The notes below the pieces were generated by a model that saw only the letters and a list, made by a program, of their open reading frames with translations, ran no database searches and was not told the DNA's origin. From Snodgrassella alvi wkB2 (lineage in GTDB: Bacteria > Pseudomonadota > Gammaproteobacteria > Burkholderiales > Neisseriaceae), in contig NZ_CP007446.1 of NCBI RefSeq assembly GCF_000600005.1, positions 1,948,894-2,012,893 on the forward strand: 64,000 nucleotides of DNA. Direction: 5' to 3'. Position numbers and translations under genes: made by a program. Positions 1 to 8,821 of the stretch are shown here, one piece after another; the first letter of the stretch is position 1; every line of letters begins with the position of its first letter.

Positions 1-183
1 AATATGGTAACTGAATCAGAATCTTATTCTGATATTCCTGTTAACTTAGATTTATCGGAAAAAGATTTATTTATTGTTTTACAATCCAATAAATACAATG
101 CTAACCGATTAGAACAGGAAAAATTACCAAATGATTATATCCATAAAAAATTAAAAGAGTGGAAAAATAATCAAAATTTTTAA
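1..183 (+). CDS. 3' end of an unknown gene (or a 59-codon ORF)
   Basis: The frame is open from the first base of the window and stops with TAA at 181-183, giving about 60 residues. An ATG at base 4 would allow a complete 59-residue ORF, but the upstream sequence is missing, so a truncated longer gene is equally possible. The product is hydrophilic and rich in Asn, Lys and Glu, with no transmembrane segment or motif I recognise. Very AT-rich codon use and isolation from the next genes suggest an accessory gene. No function is proposed. Confidence 0.45.
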   Translation, partial: NMVTESESYSDIPVNLDLSEKDLFIVLQSNKYNANRLEQEKLPNDYIHKKLKEWKNNQNF

Positions 184-307
184 TTAGCAATTATTAAAAT
201 TTAAGCTCTATTATAAAAATAAATATCATAACATTTTAAAATTAAAGCTTTCACCTTCGAACACTCACCTAGATTTTTAAAATATATATTACATTTTCTA
301 ATGTAAA

Positions 308-340
308 AAAACCGTACCAAATAATTATTGGTACGGTTTC
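308..340 (-). terminator. Rho-independent terminator of the tRNA-Asn/tRNA-Lys unit
   Basis: A 12-bp perfect stem (AAACCGTACCAA / TTGGTACGGTTT) with a 7-nt loop. On the minus strand the stem runs directly into a T-run (plus-strand A-run at 306-312), so it terminates transcription leaving the two tRNA genes. Confidence 0.8.
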
Positions 341-381
341 ATCATTATATTTATCAGTTAAAACAGCTTGATAAAGAAATC

Positions 382-457
382 TGGTGGGTCGTGAGCGATT
401 CGAACGCTCGACCAACGGATTAAAAGTCCGCTGCTCTACCGACTGAGCTAACGACCC
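382..457 (-). tRNA. tRNA-Lys (anticodon TTT)
   Basis: Read on the minus strand this is a 76-nt cloverleaf with acceptor GGGTCGT/ACGACCC, D-loop AGCTCAGTCGGTAGAGC, anticodon loop CTTTTAA with anticodon TTT, T-loop GTTCGAATC, and an encoded CCA (382-384). It lies 2 nt downstream of tRNA-Asn in the same orientation, so the two are probably co-transcribed. Confidence 0.95.
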
Positions 458-459
458 TT

Positions 460-535
460 TGGCTCCCCGACCAGGGCTCGAACCTGGGACCTGCGGATTA
501 ACAGTCCGTCGCTCTACCGACTGAGCTATCAGGGA
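460..535 (-). tRNA. tRNA-Asn (anticodon GTT)
   Basis: Minus-strand cloverleaf of 76 nt: acceptor TCCCTGA/TCGGGGA, anticodon loop CTGTTAA with anticodon GTT, T-loop GTTCGAGCC, and an encoded CCA (460-462). It is the first gene of a tRNA-Asn-tRNA-Lys pair. Confidence 0.95.
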
Positions 536-1010
536 AAGGAAGAGCGCATTATAGGGGGCGATATTAAACTCGTCAAGCCTTTTTAGCCATTTTAAGCCTC
601 AAAAACGGCCTAATAAATACAAATCATTGGTAGTTCTATATTTTTAATTGTAAATATGGTTGTATAGCTTAAATTCTATTTGCTTTTATACTCTAATAAA
701 CGTATTCAGGTTCTGCGCTTCTTAGTTCAGACCAGAAAATTGATAAAATATATTATGTTCTATTCACGCCAAGCAGATACTATATAGTTTTTCCTTGTAC
801 AAATTTCTTTATCGGATTTTTCCTGAAGAATTTATGATAAAAATAAACTGAAAGTATTTTTATCAATATAGAATTATTTATCCAATAAATCATAATATTA
901 ATTATTTTCCCAGATTATTCTGATACTTTATTTTCTTGTCCGCTGATGTAACTAAAATCAATATAATTTCTTACTTATTATTAATGTCAAATAAATAATA
1001 AATCTTTAAT
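536..1010. other. AT-rich intergenic stretch without a visible gene
   Basis: Between the tRNA pair and the ato control region I see no ORF with a credible start, no strong hairpin and no repeat. The part next to 535 must hold the tRNA promoter on the minus strand. Regulatory sites of the ato operon begin at about 1011. Confidence 0.5.
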
Positions 1011-1049
1011 CGTGCAATTTTTTTTGCACGCAAGTGCAATTTTCTGCGC
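1011..1049 (+). promoter_or_regulatory. Candidate AtoC upstream activator sites (two palindromes)
   Basis: A perfect 7-bp inverted repeat CGTGCAA-N6-TTGCACG spans 1011-1030. It is followed by a second, imperfect one (GTGCA-N6-TGCGC, 1034-1049). They lie about 110-150 bp upstream of the start site predicted from the sigma-54 element, the usual place for enhancers of NtrC-type activators. From memory, the E. coli AtoC site has a similar palindromic TGCA-containing character and position. Binding is inferred. Confidence 0.6.
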
Positions 1050-1094
1050 CAAGTTTATTTAAAAATCTTTTGTCATATAAAATTTCTATATATA

Positions 1095-1107
1095 AATCAA
1101 TATTTTA
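1095..1107 (+). promoter_or_regulatory. IHF-like binding site
   Basis: AATCAATATTTTA matches the IHF consensus WATCAANNNNTTR at every defined position. It lies between the palindromic upstream sites and the -24/-12 element, where IHF bends DNA in sigma-54 promoters. The region is AT-rich, so chance matches occur, but the position supports it. Confidence 0.55.
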
Positions 1108-1132
1108 TTATTTTATTTTCCTTATTCCAATC

Positions 1133-1148
1133 TGGTATACAAATTGCA
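1133..1148 (+). promoter_or_regulatory. Sigma-54 (-24/-12) promoter of the ato operon
   Basis: TGGTATACAAATTGCA matches the sigma-54 consensus TGGYAYRNNNNTTGCW at all defined positions, with GG (1134-1135) and GC (1146-1147) separated by 10 nt. Transcription should start near 1159, about 50 nt before atoD. A sigma-54-dependent AtoC activator is encoded at the end of the same gene cluster. Confidence 0.8.
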
Positions 1149-1209
1149 ATAGCAAAGTGGCTTGCTTTTAAGCATAGATGAATTTTTAACGTGTAACAAG
1201 GAGCCGTTG

Positions 1210-1866
1210 ATGCAAACAAAATTAATCACTACCGATAAAATCCGGGATTTTCTTAAAGACGGTATGACGATTATGTTTGGCGGTTTTATGGGGTGTGGTA
1301 CGCCGTCAAAGATTGTTAATGCAATTCTGGAATCGGGTATTAAAGATATAACACTTATCGGAAATGATACAGCCTTTGTAGACACTGGTGTCGGACCGCT
1401 GATTAATAATAATCAGGTCAGAAAAGTGATTACTTCCCATATTGGCACCAATCGTGAAACAGGCAGAAGAATGATTGCCGGTGAGATGGAAGTTGAGCTG
1501 GTACCTCAGGGTACGCTGGCTGAACGGATTCGCTGCGGCGGTGCCGGACTGGGCGGAGTTTTAACACCTACCGGAGTGGGTACGATTGTTGCTGAAGGCA
1601 AGAAAGTTTTATCTGTTAATAATCGTGAGTATTTACTTGAGCTGCCAATCCGTGCTGATTTAGCCATCATTCATGCGCATAAGGCTGATTACAACGGTAA
1701 TCTGGTCTATCAATATGCTGCACGTAATTTTAATCCGCTGATTGCTACCGCTGCTGACACGGTGATTGCTCAGGCTGATGAACTGGTAGAAGTCGGCCAG
1801 ATACATCCTGATGCGGTGATGACACCGGCAGCATTAGTTGATTTTATGGTTAGCACTAACGATTAA
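1210..1866 (+). CDS. atoD: Acetate CoA-transferase subunit alpha (acetoacetyl-CoA transferase)
   Basis: AtoD pairs with AtoA to move CoA from acetyl-CoA onto acetoacetate or short-chain fatty acids in the cytoplasm, the entry step of their degradation. The 218-residue product is close to the usual family length and carries the N-terminal glycine-rich segment [11 protein letters not shown] and the [15 protein letters not shown] region typical of family I CoA-transferase alpha subunits. I place the start at 1210 rather than at an in-frame codon at 1162, because AAGGAG (1198-1203) sits 6 nt before this ATG and the shorter protein matches the family. First gene of atoDAEB, about 50 nt downstream of a predicted sigma-54 start. 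Confidence 0.93.
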   Translation: MQTKLITTDKIRDFLKDGMTIMFGGFMGCGTPSKIVNAILESGIKDITLIGNDTAFVDTGVGPLINNNQVRKVITSHIGTNRETGRRMIAGEMEVELVPQGTLAERIRCGGAGLGGVLTPTGVGTIVAEGKKVLSVNNREYLLELPIRADLAIIHAHKADYNGNLVYQYAARNFNPLIATAADTVIAQADELVEVGQIHPDAVMTPAALVDFMVSTND

Positions 1867-1878
1867 GGAATAAAGACA

Positions 1879-2535
1879 ATGGATAAAAAAGAATTAATTG
1901 CTCGCCGTGTTGCTCAGGAATTACGTAACGGAGATGTTGTTAATCTGGGGATTGGTTTACCAACTCAGGTGGTGAATTATTTGCCTGAAGGTATCAATAT
2001 TACGCTGCAATCAGAAAATGGCTTTCTGGGGCTGGGGCCTAAAACAGTTGATGAACCGAATATTGTTAATGCAGGCGGTCAGCCTTGCGGCATTGTTCCC
2101 GGTGCGGCGATGTTTGACAGTGCATTTTCTTTTATGCTGATTCGCGGCGGTCATGTCGATGCCTGTGTGCTTGGCGGACTGGAAGTTGACCAGCATGCCA
2201 ATCTGGCTAACTGGATGGTACCGGGCAAAATGGTGCCGGGTATGGGCGGTGCTATGGATCTGGTTACAGGTGCGAAAAAGGTAATTATTGCCATGGAACA
2301 CTGTACTAAAACCGGTGAGCCGAAAATATTGCCGGAATGCACTTTGCCGCTTACTGCGAAAGGTAAAGTCAGCATGGTTATTACTGAGCTGGCTGTATTT
2401 GAATTTATAAACGGTCAAATGTATCTGATTGAAACCGCTGAGGGTGTGGATGTTGATACTGTAAAAGCGCACACCACGGCAGAGTTTATTGTTGCGGATA
2501 ATCTGAAAACGATGTCCATTGCTACAGGGGCATAA
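1879..2535 (+). CDS. atoA: Acetate CoA-transferase subunit beta
   Basis: Beta subunit of the AtoDA acetoacetate/short-chain fatty acid CoA-transferase. The 218-residue protein has the family I beta-subunit active-site signature SENGFLG, whose glutamate (Glu46) is expected to form the covalent acyl and CoA intermediates. A second glycine-rich segment, PGMGGAMDLVTGAKKV, follows near residue 120. It starts 12 nt after the atoD stop, and its Shine-Dalgarno (TAAGGA, 1864-1869) overlaps that stop codon, consistent with translational coupling and equal subunit amounts. Confidence 0.93.
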   Translation: MDKKELIARRVAQELRNGDVVNLGIGLPTQVVNYLPEGINITLQSENGFLGLGPKTVDEPNIVNAGGQPCGIVPGAAMFDSAFSFMLIRGGHVDACVLGGLEVDQHANLANWMVPGKMVPGMGGAMDLVTGAKKVIIAMEHCTKTGEPKILPECTLPLTAKGKVSMVITELAVFEFINGQMYLIETAEGVDVDTVKAHTTAEFIVADNLKTMSIATGA

Positions 2536-2540
2536 GTTTT

Positions 2541-3887
2541 ATGATTTCACGTTTATCCAGACATACGACTAATCTGGTCAGTAAATATCTGCCTGACCCG
2601 CTGATATTTGCTTTACTGCTTACTTTTATCATTTTTTTCATGGCCTGGGGATTAACTGATTCACAGCCTCTGGGTCTGATAAAAATGTGGGGGGACGGCT
2701 TCTGGAATTTGCTAGCCTTTGGTATGCAGATGGCTCTGATTGTGGTTACCGGCCATGCCTTAGCCAGCTCACCTCCGGTGAAATCTGTTCTGGTATCTAT
2801 TGCCTCTCTGGCCAAAACTCCTACACAGGCAGCCATGCTGGTTACTTTTGTCGGCTGCATTGCCTGTATTTTAAACTGGGGGTTTGGTCTGGTTGTAGGT
2901 GCCATGCTGGCAAAGGAAGTGGCCAGACAGGTTAAGAATGTGGATTATGGCTTACTGATCGCCTGTGCTTATATTGCTTTTATGACATGGGGTGGCGGTT
3001 TGTCCGGGTCAATGCCTTTAATGGCGGCAACTCCGGGGAATCCTGTTGCACACTTTATGATTAGTGACGCTAATCCGCAGGGTATTGTGCCGATTTCTCA
3101 GACCATGTTTTCAGCCAGTAATATTTTTATTACTTCTATGCTGATTATCTGTTTACCTCTTCTGGTGCGGTTTATGGTCAGAACTGACGGTAAGGTGAAT
3201 GTGGTTAATCCTGAACTGCTGGCTCCGGAACCTGATTTTCAGCGTAAGCTTGACCGGAAAACAGCTACCATAGCTGAAAAAATGGAAGAAAGTAAGCTGC
3301 TTTCTTTGCTGGTAGGTGCTCTGGGTATCAGTTATCTGCTGATTTACTTCTATCATAATGGTTTTAATATCACCATTAATACCGTTAACCTGATCTTCCT
3401 GACTGCCGGTGTTTTGTTACACCGTACACCTATGGCGTACATGCGTGCTGTCTCCAATGCAGCCAGAAGCACAGCCGGTATTATTATTCAGTTTCCGTTT
3501 TATGCGGGTATTCAGCTGATGATGGAACATTCCGGTCTGGGTGGTCTTATCACTGAATTTTTCATCAATATTGCCAGTAAGGATACCTTCCCTATCTGGA
3601 CGTTCTTCAGCTCCGGCATTATTAATTTTGCCGTACCGTCAGGTGGCGGCCACTGGGTTATTCAAGGCCCGTTCGTGATTCCTGCCGCACAGGCTCTGGG
3701 TGCTGATTTAGGTAAATCTACGATGGCAATTGCCTACGGCGAACAATGGATGAATATGCTGCAACCATTCTGGGCATTACCTGCACTGGCTATTGCCGGT
3801 CTCGGGGTGCGTGACATTATGGGATATTGTATGACAGCGCTGATATTCACTACGCCGATATTCCTGATTGGTCTGTACTTTTTCTAG
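2541..3887 (+). CDS. atoE: Short-chain fatty acid transporter AtoE
   Basis: Integral inner-membrane permease of the AtoE family, which takes up short-chain fatty acids such as butyrate, probably with protons. The 448-residue product is hydrophobic throughout, with roughly a dozen membrane segments. Glycine-rich family stretches are visible, including NWGFGLVVGAMLAKEVAR, AFMTWGGGLSGSMPL and NFAVPSGGGHWVIQGP. The length fits the family (about 440). It begins 5 nt after the atoA stop, with a purine-rich AGGGGC upstream. Its place inside the operon argues that the imported acid is activated directly by AtoDA and cleaved by AtoB. Confidence 0.92.
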   Translation: MISRLSRHTTNLVSKYLPDPLIFALLLTFIIFFMAWGLTDSQPLGLIKMWGDGFWNLLAFGMQMALIVVTGHALASSPPVKSVLVSIASLAKTPTQAAMLVTFVGCIACILNWGFGLVVGAMLAKEVARQVKNVDYGLLIACAYIAFMTWGGGLSGSMPLMAATPGNPVAHFMISDANPQGIVPISQTMFSASNIFITSMLIICLPLLVRFMVRTDGKVNVVNPELLAPEPDFQRKLDRKTATIAEKMEESKLLSLLVGALGISYLLIYFYHNGFNITINTVNLIFLTAGVLLHRTPMAYMRAVSNAARSTAGIIIQFPFYAGIQLMMEHSGLGGLITEFFINIASKDTFPIWTFFSSGIINFAVPSGGGHWVIQGPFVIPAAQALGADLGKSTMAIAYGEQWMNMLQPFWALPALAIAGLGVRDIMGYCMTALIFTTPIFLIGLYFF

Positions 3888-3906
3888 TTAAAAAAGGGAG
3901 TTTATT

Positions 3907-5088
3907 ATGACAAAAATTGTAATCGTCAGTGCTGCACGCACCGCCATCGGCAGTTTTAATGGTTCACTTGCCTCTGTCAGTGCCATTAATTTGGGGAAAG
4001 TTGTTATTGACGAAGCTTTAAAACGTGCTGCACTGGATGCCGGTGCGGTAAATGAAGTGATTATGGGTAATGTGCTTCAGGCCGGACTGGGACAGAATCC
4101 TGCCCGGCAGGCTGCACTGAATGCAGGTATTCCCAGCAGCGTACCGGCTTTTACTGTAAATAAGGTATGCGGCAGCGGGCTTAAATCAATCGTACTGGCC
4201 ACACAAAGTATTTTAACCGGTGACAACGATATTGTTGTCGCCGGCGGTATGGAAAATATGTCTCAGGCACCCTATCTGCTTGGCAGTAAAGCCCGCTGGG
4301 GGCTGAAAATGGGTAATGCCGAATTGTACGATACCATGGTGAATGACGGATTAACCTGTGCTACCAATCATTACCATATGGGAATTACCGCAGAAAATAT
4401 TGCTGAACAATATTCTATCAGCCGTGAGGAACAGGACGAACTGGCACTGCGTTCTCAAAAGCTGGCTACGGAAGCTAATAACAATGGTGACTTTGAAGCA
4501 GAAATTGTTCCGGTCACCATCAGCTCACGCAAGGGCGATATTATCTTCAAACAGGATGAATATCCCAAAGCAGACAGCACGGCGGAAGGTCTGGCAAAAC
4601 TCAGACCGGCGTTTAAAAAAGACGGTACAGTGACTGCGGGTAATTCTTCCGGTATTAATGACGGTGCCGCTGCTCTTGTGCTGATGTCTGAAACCAAAGC
4701 AAAAGAATTAGGCTTAAAACCACTGGCATATATTCGCAGCTATGCTTCTGGCGGCGTTGATCCGAGCATAATGGGAATGGGTCCGGTACCGGCAACCCGG
4801 CTGGCTTTACAAAAAGCAGCACTGCAGCTGTCTGATATCGATTTAATCGAAGCAAATGAAGCTTTTGCTGCTCAATTCCTCGGTGTCGGACGCGAGCTGA
4901 ATTTTGACATGGACAAAACCAATATTCATGGTGGTGCCATTGCCCTGGGTCATCCTATTGGCGCCAGCGGTGCGCGTATTCTGGTTACCCTGCTTTATTC
5001 TATGCTTCATCGTGATAAACAGCTGGGACTGGCAACATTATGCATTGGCGGCGGACAAGGTACGGCTGTTATTCTGGAACGCTGTTAA
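3907..5088 (+). CDS. atoB: Acetyl-CoA acetyltransferase (thiolase)
   Basis: Degradative thiolase that splits acetoacetyl-CoA with CoA into two acetyl-CoA (reversible). The 393-residue protein has the complete catalytic set: nucleophile Cys88 in [10 protein letters not shown], His349 in [12 protein letters not shown], and Cys379 in CIGGGQGTA. The NEAFAAQ motif is also present. A good Shine-Dalgarno, AAGGGAG, precedes the ATG. It is the last gene of atoDAEB. The 212 bp after it, before atoS, contain a weak inverted repeat at 5148-5185 but no convincing terminator, so atoS may be partly read through from the ato promoter. Confidence 0.95.
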   Translation: MTKIVIVSAARTAIGSFNGSLASVSAINLGKVVIDEALKRAALDAGAVNEVIMGNVLQAGLGQNPARQAALNAGIPSSVPAFTVNKVCGSGLKSIVLATQSILTGDNDIVVAGGMENMSQAPYLLGSKARWGLKMGNAELYDTMVNDGLTCATNHYHMGITAENIAEQYSISREEQDELALRSQKLATEANNNGDFEAEIVPVTISSRKGDIIFKQDEYPKADSTAEGLAKLRPAFKKDGTVTAGNSSGINDGAAALVLMSETKAKELGLKPLAYIRSYASGGVDPSIMGMGPVPATRLALQKAALQLSDIDLIEANEAFAAQFLGVGRELNFDMDKTNIHGGAIALGHPIGASGARILVTLLYSMLHRDKQLGLATLCIGGGQGTAVILERC

Positions 5089-5300
5089 TGATAATCCGGT
5101 CAAACTAAGAGTTATGTCTGGTTAACAGACCTATGATTAGGTTAATCAGTCAGGTGGTAATGAATTTATCCGATATCGCCTGACTTGTTAATTTGCATAA
5201 TTCATCTGATAATCTAAAATTAATTCAGATAAATATTTTGGCTGTGTATCAGCCGGATATTAAAAATATTTTATTGATAATTATGGATATTTGAGCACTT

Positions 5301-7121
5301 ATGAACACCAGTTTTCTTCAGCGCCTATATCCGGAACGAATCAGTGCCCGTATCTTTTTACTGGTGACCTTCCTATCCTGTTTTTCAATTTTTGTCTGTG
5401 CCGTTCTAATTGATAAAGAAGGGCGCGAACTTCTCAGACAGGAAAAAAGCCATAAACTTTATGCCATTACCAAAACTCTGGATTTGCTTTTAGGTGATGC
5501 TTACCAGCAAGTGGATAAAAGCCTGCCCCGAACACAACAAATTACCCAGCTTAATCAGTATCTCTCTCCTAAAATCGAACCGCTGCTGAAAGACATGCCG
5601 AATATTGCAGCCGGTTATTATCATAAACAATTAGATGCCATTGTGTTGTATGCCCCGCAGTCAGCCTATGGTGTGAATGTTGGTAAATCTATTCCGGCTG
5701 AGCATAAAGGGCGTGAAGTCATGACCAGCGGCCGGCATATGGTCGAAACCGGACAGCAAGTCCGCGGCAATATCATGAATGCCATGATTCCCATTGTGCG
5801 CAATAATCAGATAATTGGCTATATCTGGGCTAATGAAACTTTGGATGACATTGAAAAGCAGGCGTTTGTATTTGATAAAAATGTCATTATTATCAGCCTG
5901 ATCTGTATGCTGAGCTGTATTTGTATTGCTTCTGTTTTATCCAGAAAACTGAATACTGATATCAATATAATCAAACAAGGGCTGGAAAAACTCCCCTTCT
6001 CGCTGGACAGGCGTCTGCCAGTTATACGCGGTGAGCTGAATGAAATTGTCAGCGGAATTAACAGTCTGGCCGAAAAGCTCAGAAAAACCAAAACCATCAA
6101 CGAGCTGATTCTGGAAAACACACTGGATGCAGTTATTACTGTGGATAATAATGGCTTTATTACCATGTTAAATCCGGCTGCAGAAAAAATCACCGGCTAT
6201 CAGCTGGAACAAGTCCTTGGCCGGCCATATTCAACCATAGTTGATGATAAAAATTTTCAAAGTCCTTTACTGGATACTTTATATAATGGTATCGATCATG
6301 TCGGTGTGGAAGTAGATTTCCCGGTTGCCCGGCAAATTATCCGAATCTCAGCCAGCACCAGCCATCTGAAAGATTATCAGGGCAATATTATTGGTGCCGT
6401 CGTTATTTTTAAAGATATCACCGAACGGGAAGAAGTAGAAAAGTTAATCCAGCAAACCGAACGTCTGGTGGCACTGGGCGAGCTGATGGCAGGCATTGCC
6501 CATGAAATCCGCAATCCGCTGGCTGCAGTACGCGGTTTCGTGCAATATCTGCAAAATGATTTACCTCGTGCTGAGCAAAATGAATATCTTGATATTATTC
6601 TGAAAGAAGTAGATTCGATTAATCAGGTAATTCAGCAGCTACTTGATTTCTCAGTACCCTCAAAAAATTATTATGTTTCGGTACAATTAAACGACCTGAT
6701 TAATGAAGTGCTGGTACTGGTTAATTCATCTCACCGCTCAAATAACATCGTCCTGACTCTTTCATTAGCCAGCCAGTTACCGCCATTGTATCTGGATAAA
6801 GAATTAATCAAACAAGCAATACTGAATTTATTAATCAATGCCATCCAGGCAGTCAGTGATCAGGGCAACATTGAAATCTCTACATTAATGTCTGCTAACC
6901 AAAAGTATCAGTTAATCCGGATAAAGGATGATGGTGAAGGCATTAAAAGCGAAATAATGGATAAAATCTTTACACCATTTTTTACCACTAAAATTTCTGG
7001 TACCGGACTGGGTCTGGCCATGGTAGAGAAAATAGTTTCCTCACATAAAGGGCAAATTAGCATTAAAAATAATGAGCACAGCAATGGTGTTACGGTTGAA
7101 GTAGCACTTCCCGTTAACTGA
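5301..7121 (+). CDS. atoS: Sensor histidine kinase AtoS
   Basis: Membrane sensor kinase that would phosphorylate AtoC in response to acetoacetate or short-chain fatty acids. Visible order: transmembrane segment at about residues 17-37, periplasmic sensor region to about 190, second transmembrane segment at about 193-212, a PAS domain at about 270-375 (ILENTLDAVITVDNNG onward), the HisKA box with phospho-acceptor His401 in GIAHEIRNPLAAVRGF, then a HATPase with an N box (LINAIQAV), DDGEGI and GTGLGLAMVEKI. The 606-residue length matches AtoS (about 608). It is 20 nt upstream of atoC. Assignment rests on length, architecture and the linked atoDAEB genes. Confidence 0.88.
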   Translation: MNTSFLQRLYPERISARIFLLVTFLSCFSIFVCAVLIDKEGRELLRQEKSHKLYAITKTLDLLLGDAYQQVDKSLPRTQQITQLNQYLSPKIEPLLKDMPNIAAGYYHKQLDAIVLYAPQSAYGVNVGKSIPAEHKGREVMTSGRHMVETGQQVRGNIMNAMIPIVRNNQIIGYIWANETLDDIEKQAFVFDKNVIIISLICMLSCICIASVLSRKLNTDINIIKQGLEKLPFSLDRRLPVIRGELNEIVSGINSLAEKLRKTKTINELILENTLDAVITVDNNGFITMLNPAAEKITGYQLEQVLGRPYSTIVDDKNFQSPLLDTLYNGIDHVGVEVDFPVARQIIRISASTSHLKDYQGNIIGAVVIFKDITEREEVEKLIQQTERLVALGELMAGIAHEIRNPLAAVRGFVQYLQNDLPRAEQNEYLDIILKEVDSINQVIQQLLDFSVPSKNYYVSVQLNDLINEVLVLVNSSHRSNNIVLTLSLASQLPPLYLDKELIKQAILNLLINAIQAVSDQGNIEISTLMSANQKYQLIRIKDDGEGIKSEIMDKIFTPFFTTKISGTGLGLAMVEKIVSSHKGQISIKNNEHSNGVTVEVALPVN

Positions 7122-7141
7122 TACACAATAATCCGGAATTT

Positions 7142-8536
7142 ATGTCAGAAAAAATCTTAATTGTCGAAGATGAATTAAATCTGCGCAAACTGTTATCTAT
7201 TTTTTTATCGCAGGAACATTATCAGGTTATTGCTGTTGATAATGCAGAAGACGCTATTGAAACCTTAGAACAGCAGCCGGTTGATTTAATTTTAATGGAT
7301 AATCGCCTGCCTCAGATGAGCGGGCTGGAAGCACTGAAAATAATTAAACAGAACTATACTGATATATCCATTATCCTTATGACTGCCTATGCCGGTGTGG
7401 ATACAGCGGTAGAAGCATTAAAACTCGGTGCAATTGATTATATTGTTAAACCCTTTGACCTGAATGAACTCAAAGCACTGATAAAACGTACCCTGGAGTT
7501 GAGCAAAGCTAAAAAAGAGGGAATGGATTTATCGCCAAAAATAGAATTATTCAGCTCGGATAATAAGGGGCATATTCTGACTAACAGTCCGAATATGATG
7601 GAACTGTGTCGCAATATTGCCAAAATTTCACAAACCAAAACCACCGTATTGATTACTGGTGAAAGCGGTACGGGTAAAGAATTAGTAGCCAAAACCATTC
7701 ATTATTACAGTACCCGCTCAACCGGCCCGTTTATCAAAGTAAACTGCGGTGCATTACCGGAAACCTTGCTGGAAAGTACTTTATTCGGGCATGAAAAAGG
7801 ATCATTTACCGGCGCTTATCAACGCCAGATTGGTTTATTTGAGCGGGCACACCAGGGTACACTTTTTCTGGATGAAGTAGCTGAAATGTCAACCAATCTT
7901 CAGGTTAAGCTTCTGCGGGTAATCCAGGAAAGAGAATTCGAACCAATCGGTGGCAGCAGATTAATTAAAACTGATTTCAGGCTGATTGCCGCTACCAATC
8001 GCAGCCTTCAGGATATGATCAGCACTGGTGAATTCCGCGAAGATTTATTCTACAGACTGAACGTAATGGAATTAAGCTTACCCCCCTTACGCGACCGGAA
8101 AAATGATGTCATGCTGCTGGCGCGCTATTTTGCCAATCAGTTTTGCCATGAAAATAATAAGGAGTTACTGGATTTTTCGATTAGTGCGGTAGAAGTACTT
8201 AATCAATACCCATGGCCGGGCAATGTGCGTGAATTGTCTAATGCCATCGAACATGCAGTAGTCATGTCCAACGGATTGTTTATCTATCCACAAGATTTGC
8301 CTGCACAAATTATTGCTCATAAAAAAACACCTGATTTTCATCCTGATTTTAGTGAAGATGAACAGCTTGGTGCTACCTTAAAAGAAAAAGTCAAAATTTA
8401 TGAGAAGGAATTAATCATTAATGAATTGAGACTAAATAACGGACACCGGGAAAATACCGCCCGCTCACTAGGCGTCAGCAAAAGAACATTATTATATAAA
8501 ATGCAGGAATACGATATTGTAGAAACCATTAATTAA
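7142..8536 (+). CDS. atoC: Sigma-54-dependent response regulator AtoC
   Basis: NtrC-family activator that, once phosphorylated by AtoS, binds upstream sites and drives sigma-54 RNA polymerase at the ato promoter. The 464-residue protein has a receiver domain with Asp53 in LILMDNRLPQMSG, a central AAA+ domain with Walker A GESGTGKE (from residue 173) and Walker B TLFLDE, and a C-terminal Fis-type helix-turn-helix (RENTARSLGVSKRTLLYKM). The sigma-54 contact loop reads GSFTGA (220-225) rather than the common GAFTGA. A matching sigma-54 promoter, IHF site and palindromes precede atoD. In E. coli atoSC lies upstream of atoDAEB; here it lies downstream. Confidence 0.9.
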   Translation: MSEKILIVEDELNLRKLLSIFLSQEHYQVIAVDNAEDAIETLEQQPVDLILMDNRLPQMSGLEALKIIKQNYTDISIILMTAYAGVDTAVEALKLGAIDYIVKPFDLNELKALIKRTLELSKAKKEGMDLSPKIELFSSDNKGHILTNSPNMMELCRNIAKISQTKTTVLITGESGTGKELVAKTIHYYSTRSTGPFIKVNCGALPETLLESTLFGHEKGSFTGAYQRQIGLFERAHQGTLFLDEVAEMSTNLQVKLLRVIQEREFEPIGGSRLIKTDFRLIAATNRSLQDMISTGEFREDLFYRLNVMELSLPPLRDRKNDVMLLARYFANQFCHENNKELLDFSISAVEVLNQYPWPGNVRELSNAIEHAVVMSNGLFIYPQDLPAQIIAHKKTPDFHPDFSEDEQLGATLKEKVKIYEKELIINELRLNNGHRENTARSLGVSKRTLLYKMQEYDIVETIN

Positions 8537-8821
8537 ATCACATTAACTCAGTTCCATGAATACCGGTTCCTGATATTCCCATATTTATTACCACGGCAAA
8601 TATCAGTCTGCCATCAGACAATCAATATACAGGCGTTTACTGAACGCTTTATACGGATGCAATTAATGTAGCGATGGGAAATAAAATTTATCATAAACGG
8701 ATAAAGCATGCAGCCCTACCCGCTTCTGCCTATTCACTGGCAGCCGGATTAAATATATTACTGGTTACGCAGGCTACCTGCTGATCAGATTGTTATATAT
8801 GACAGCCGAAAACCAATTGCA

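Noticed and set aside
2011-2472. 153-codon open frame antisense to atoA
   Set aside because: It is fully inside the well-supported atoA gene, lacks a ribosome site and reads as a low-complexity shadow with no family character.
5148-5185. Inverted repeat AGTCAGGTG / CGCCTGACT between atoB and atoS
   Set aside because: A 9-bp stem with one G-U and a 20-nt loop lacks a T-run. It could be a weak terminator or attenuator but is not strong enough to list as one.
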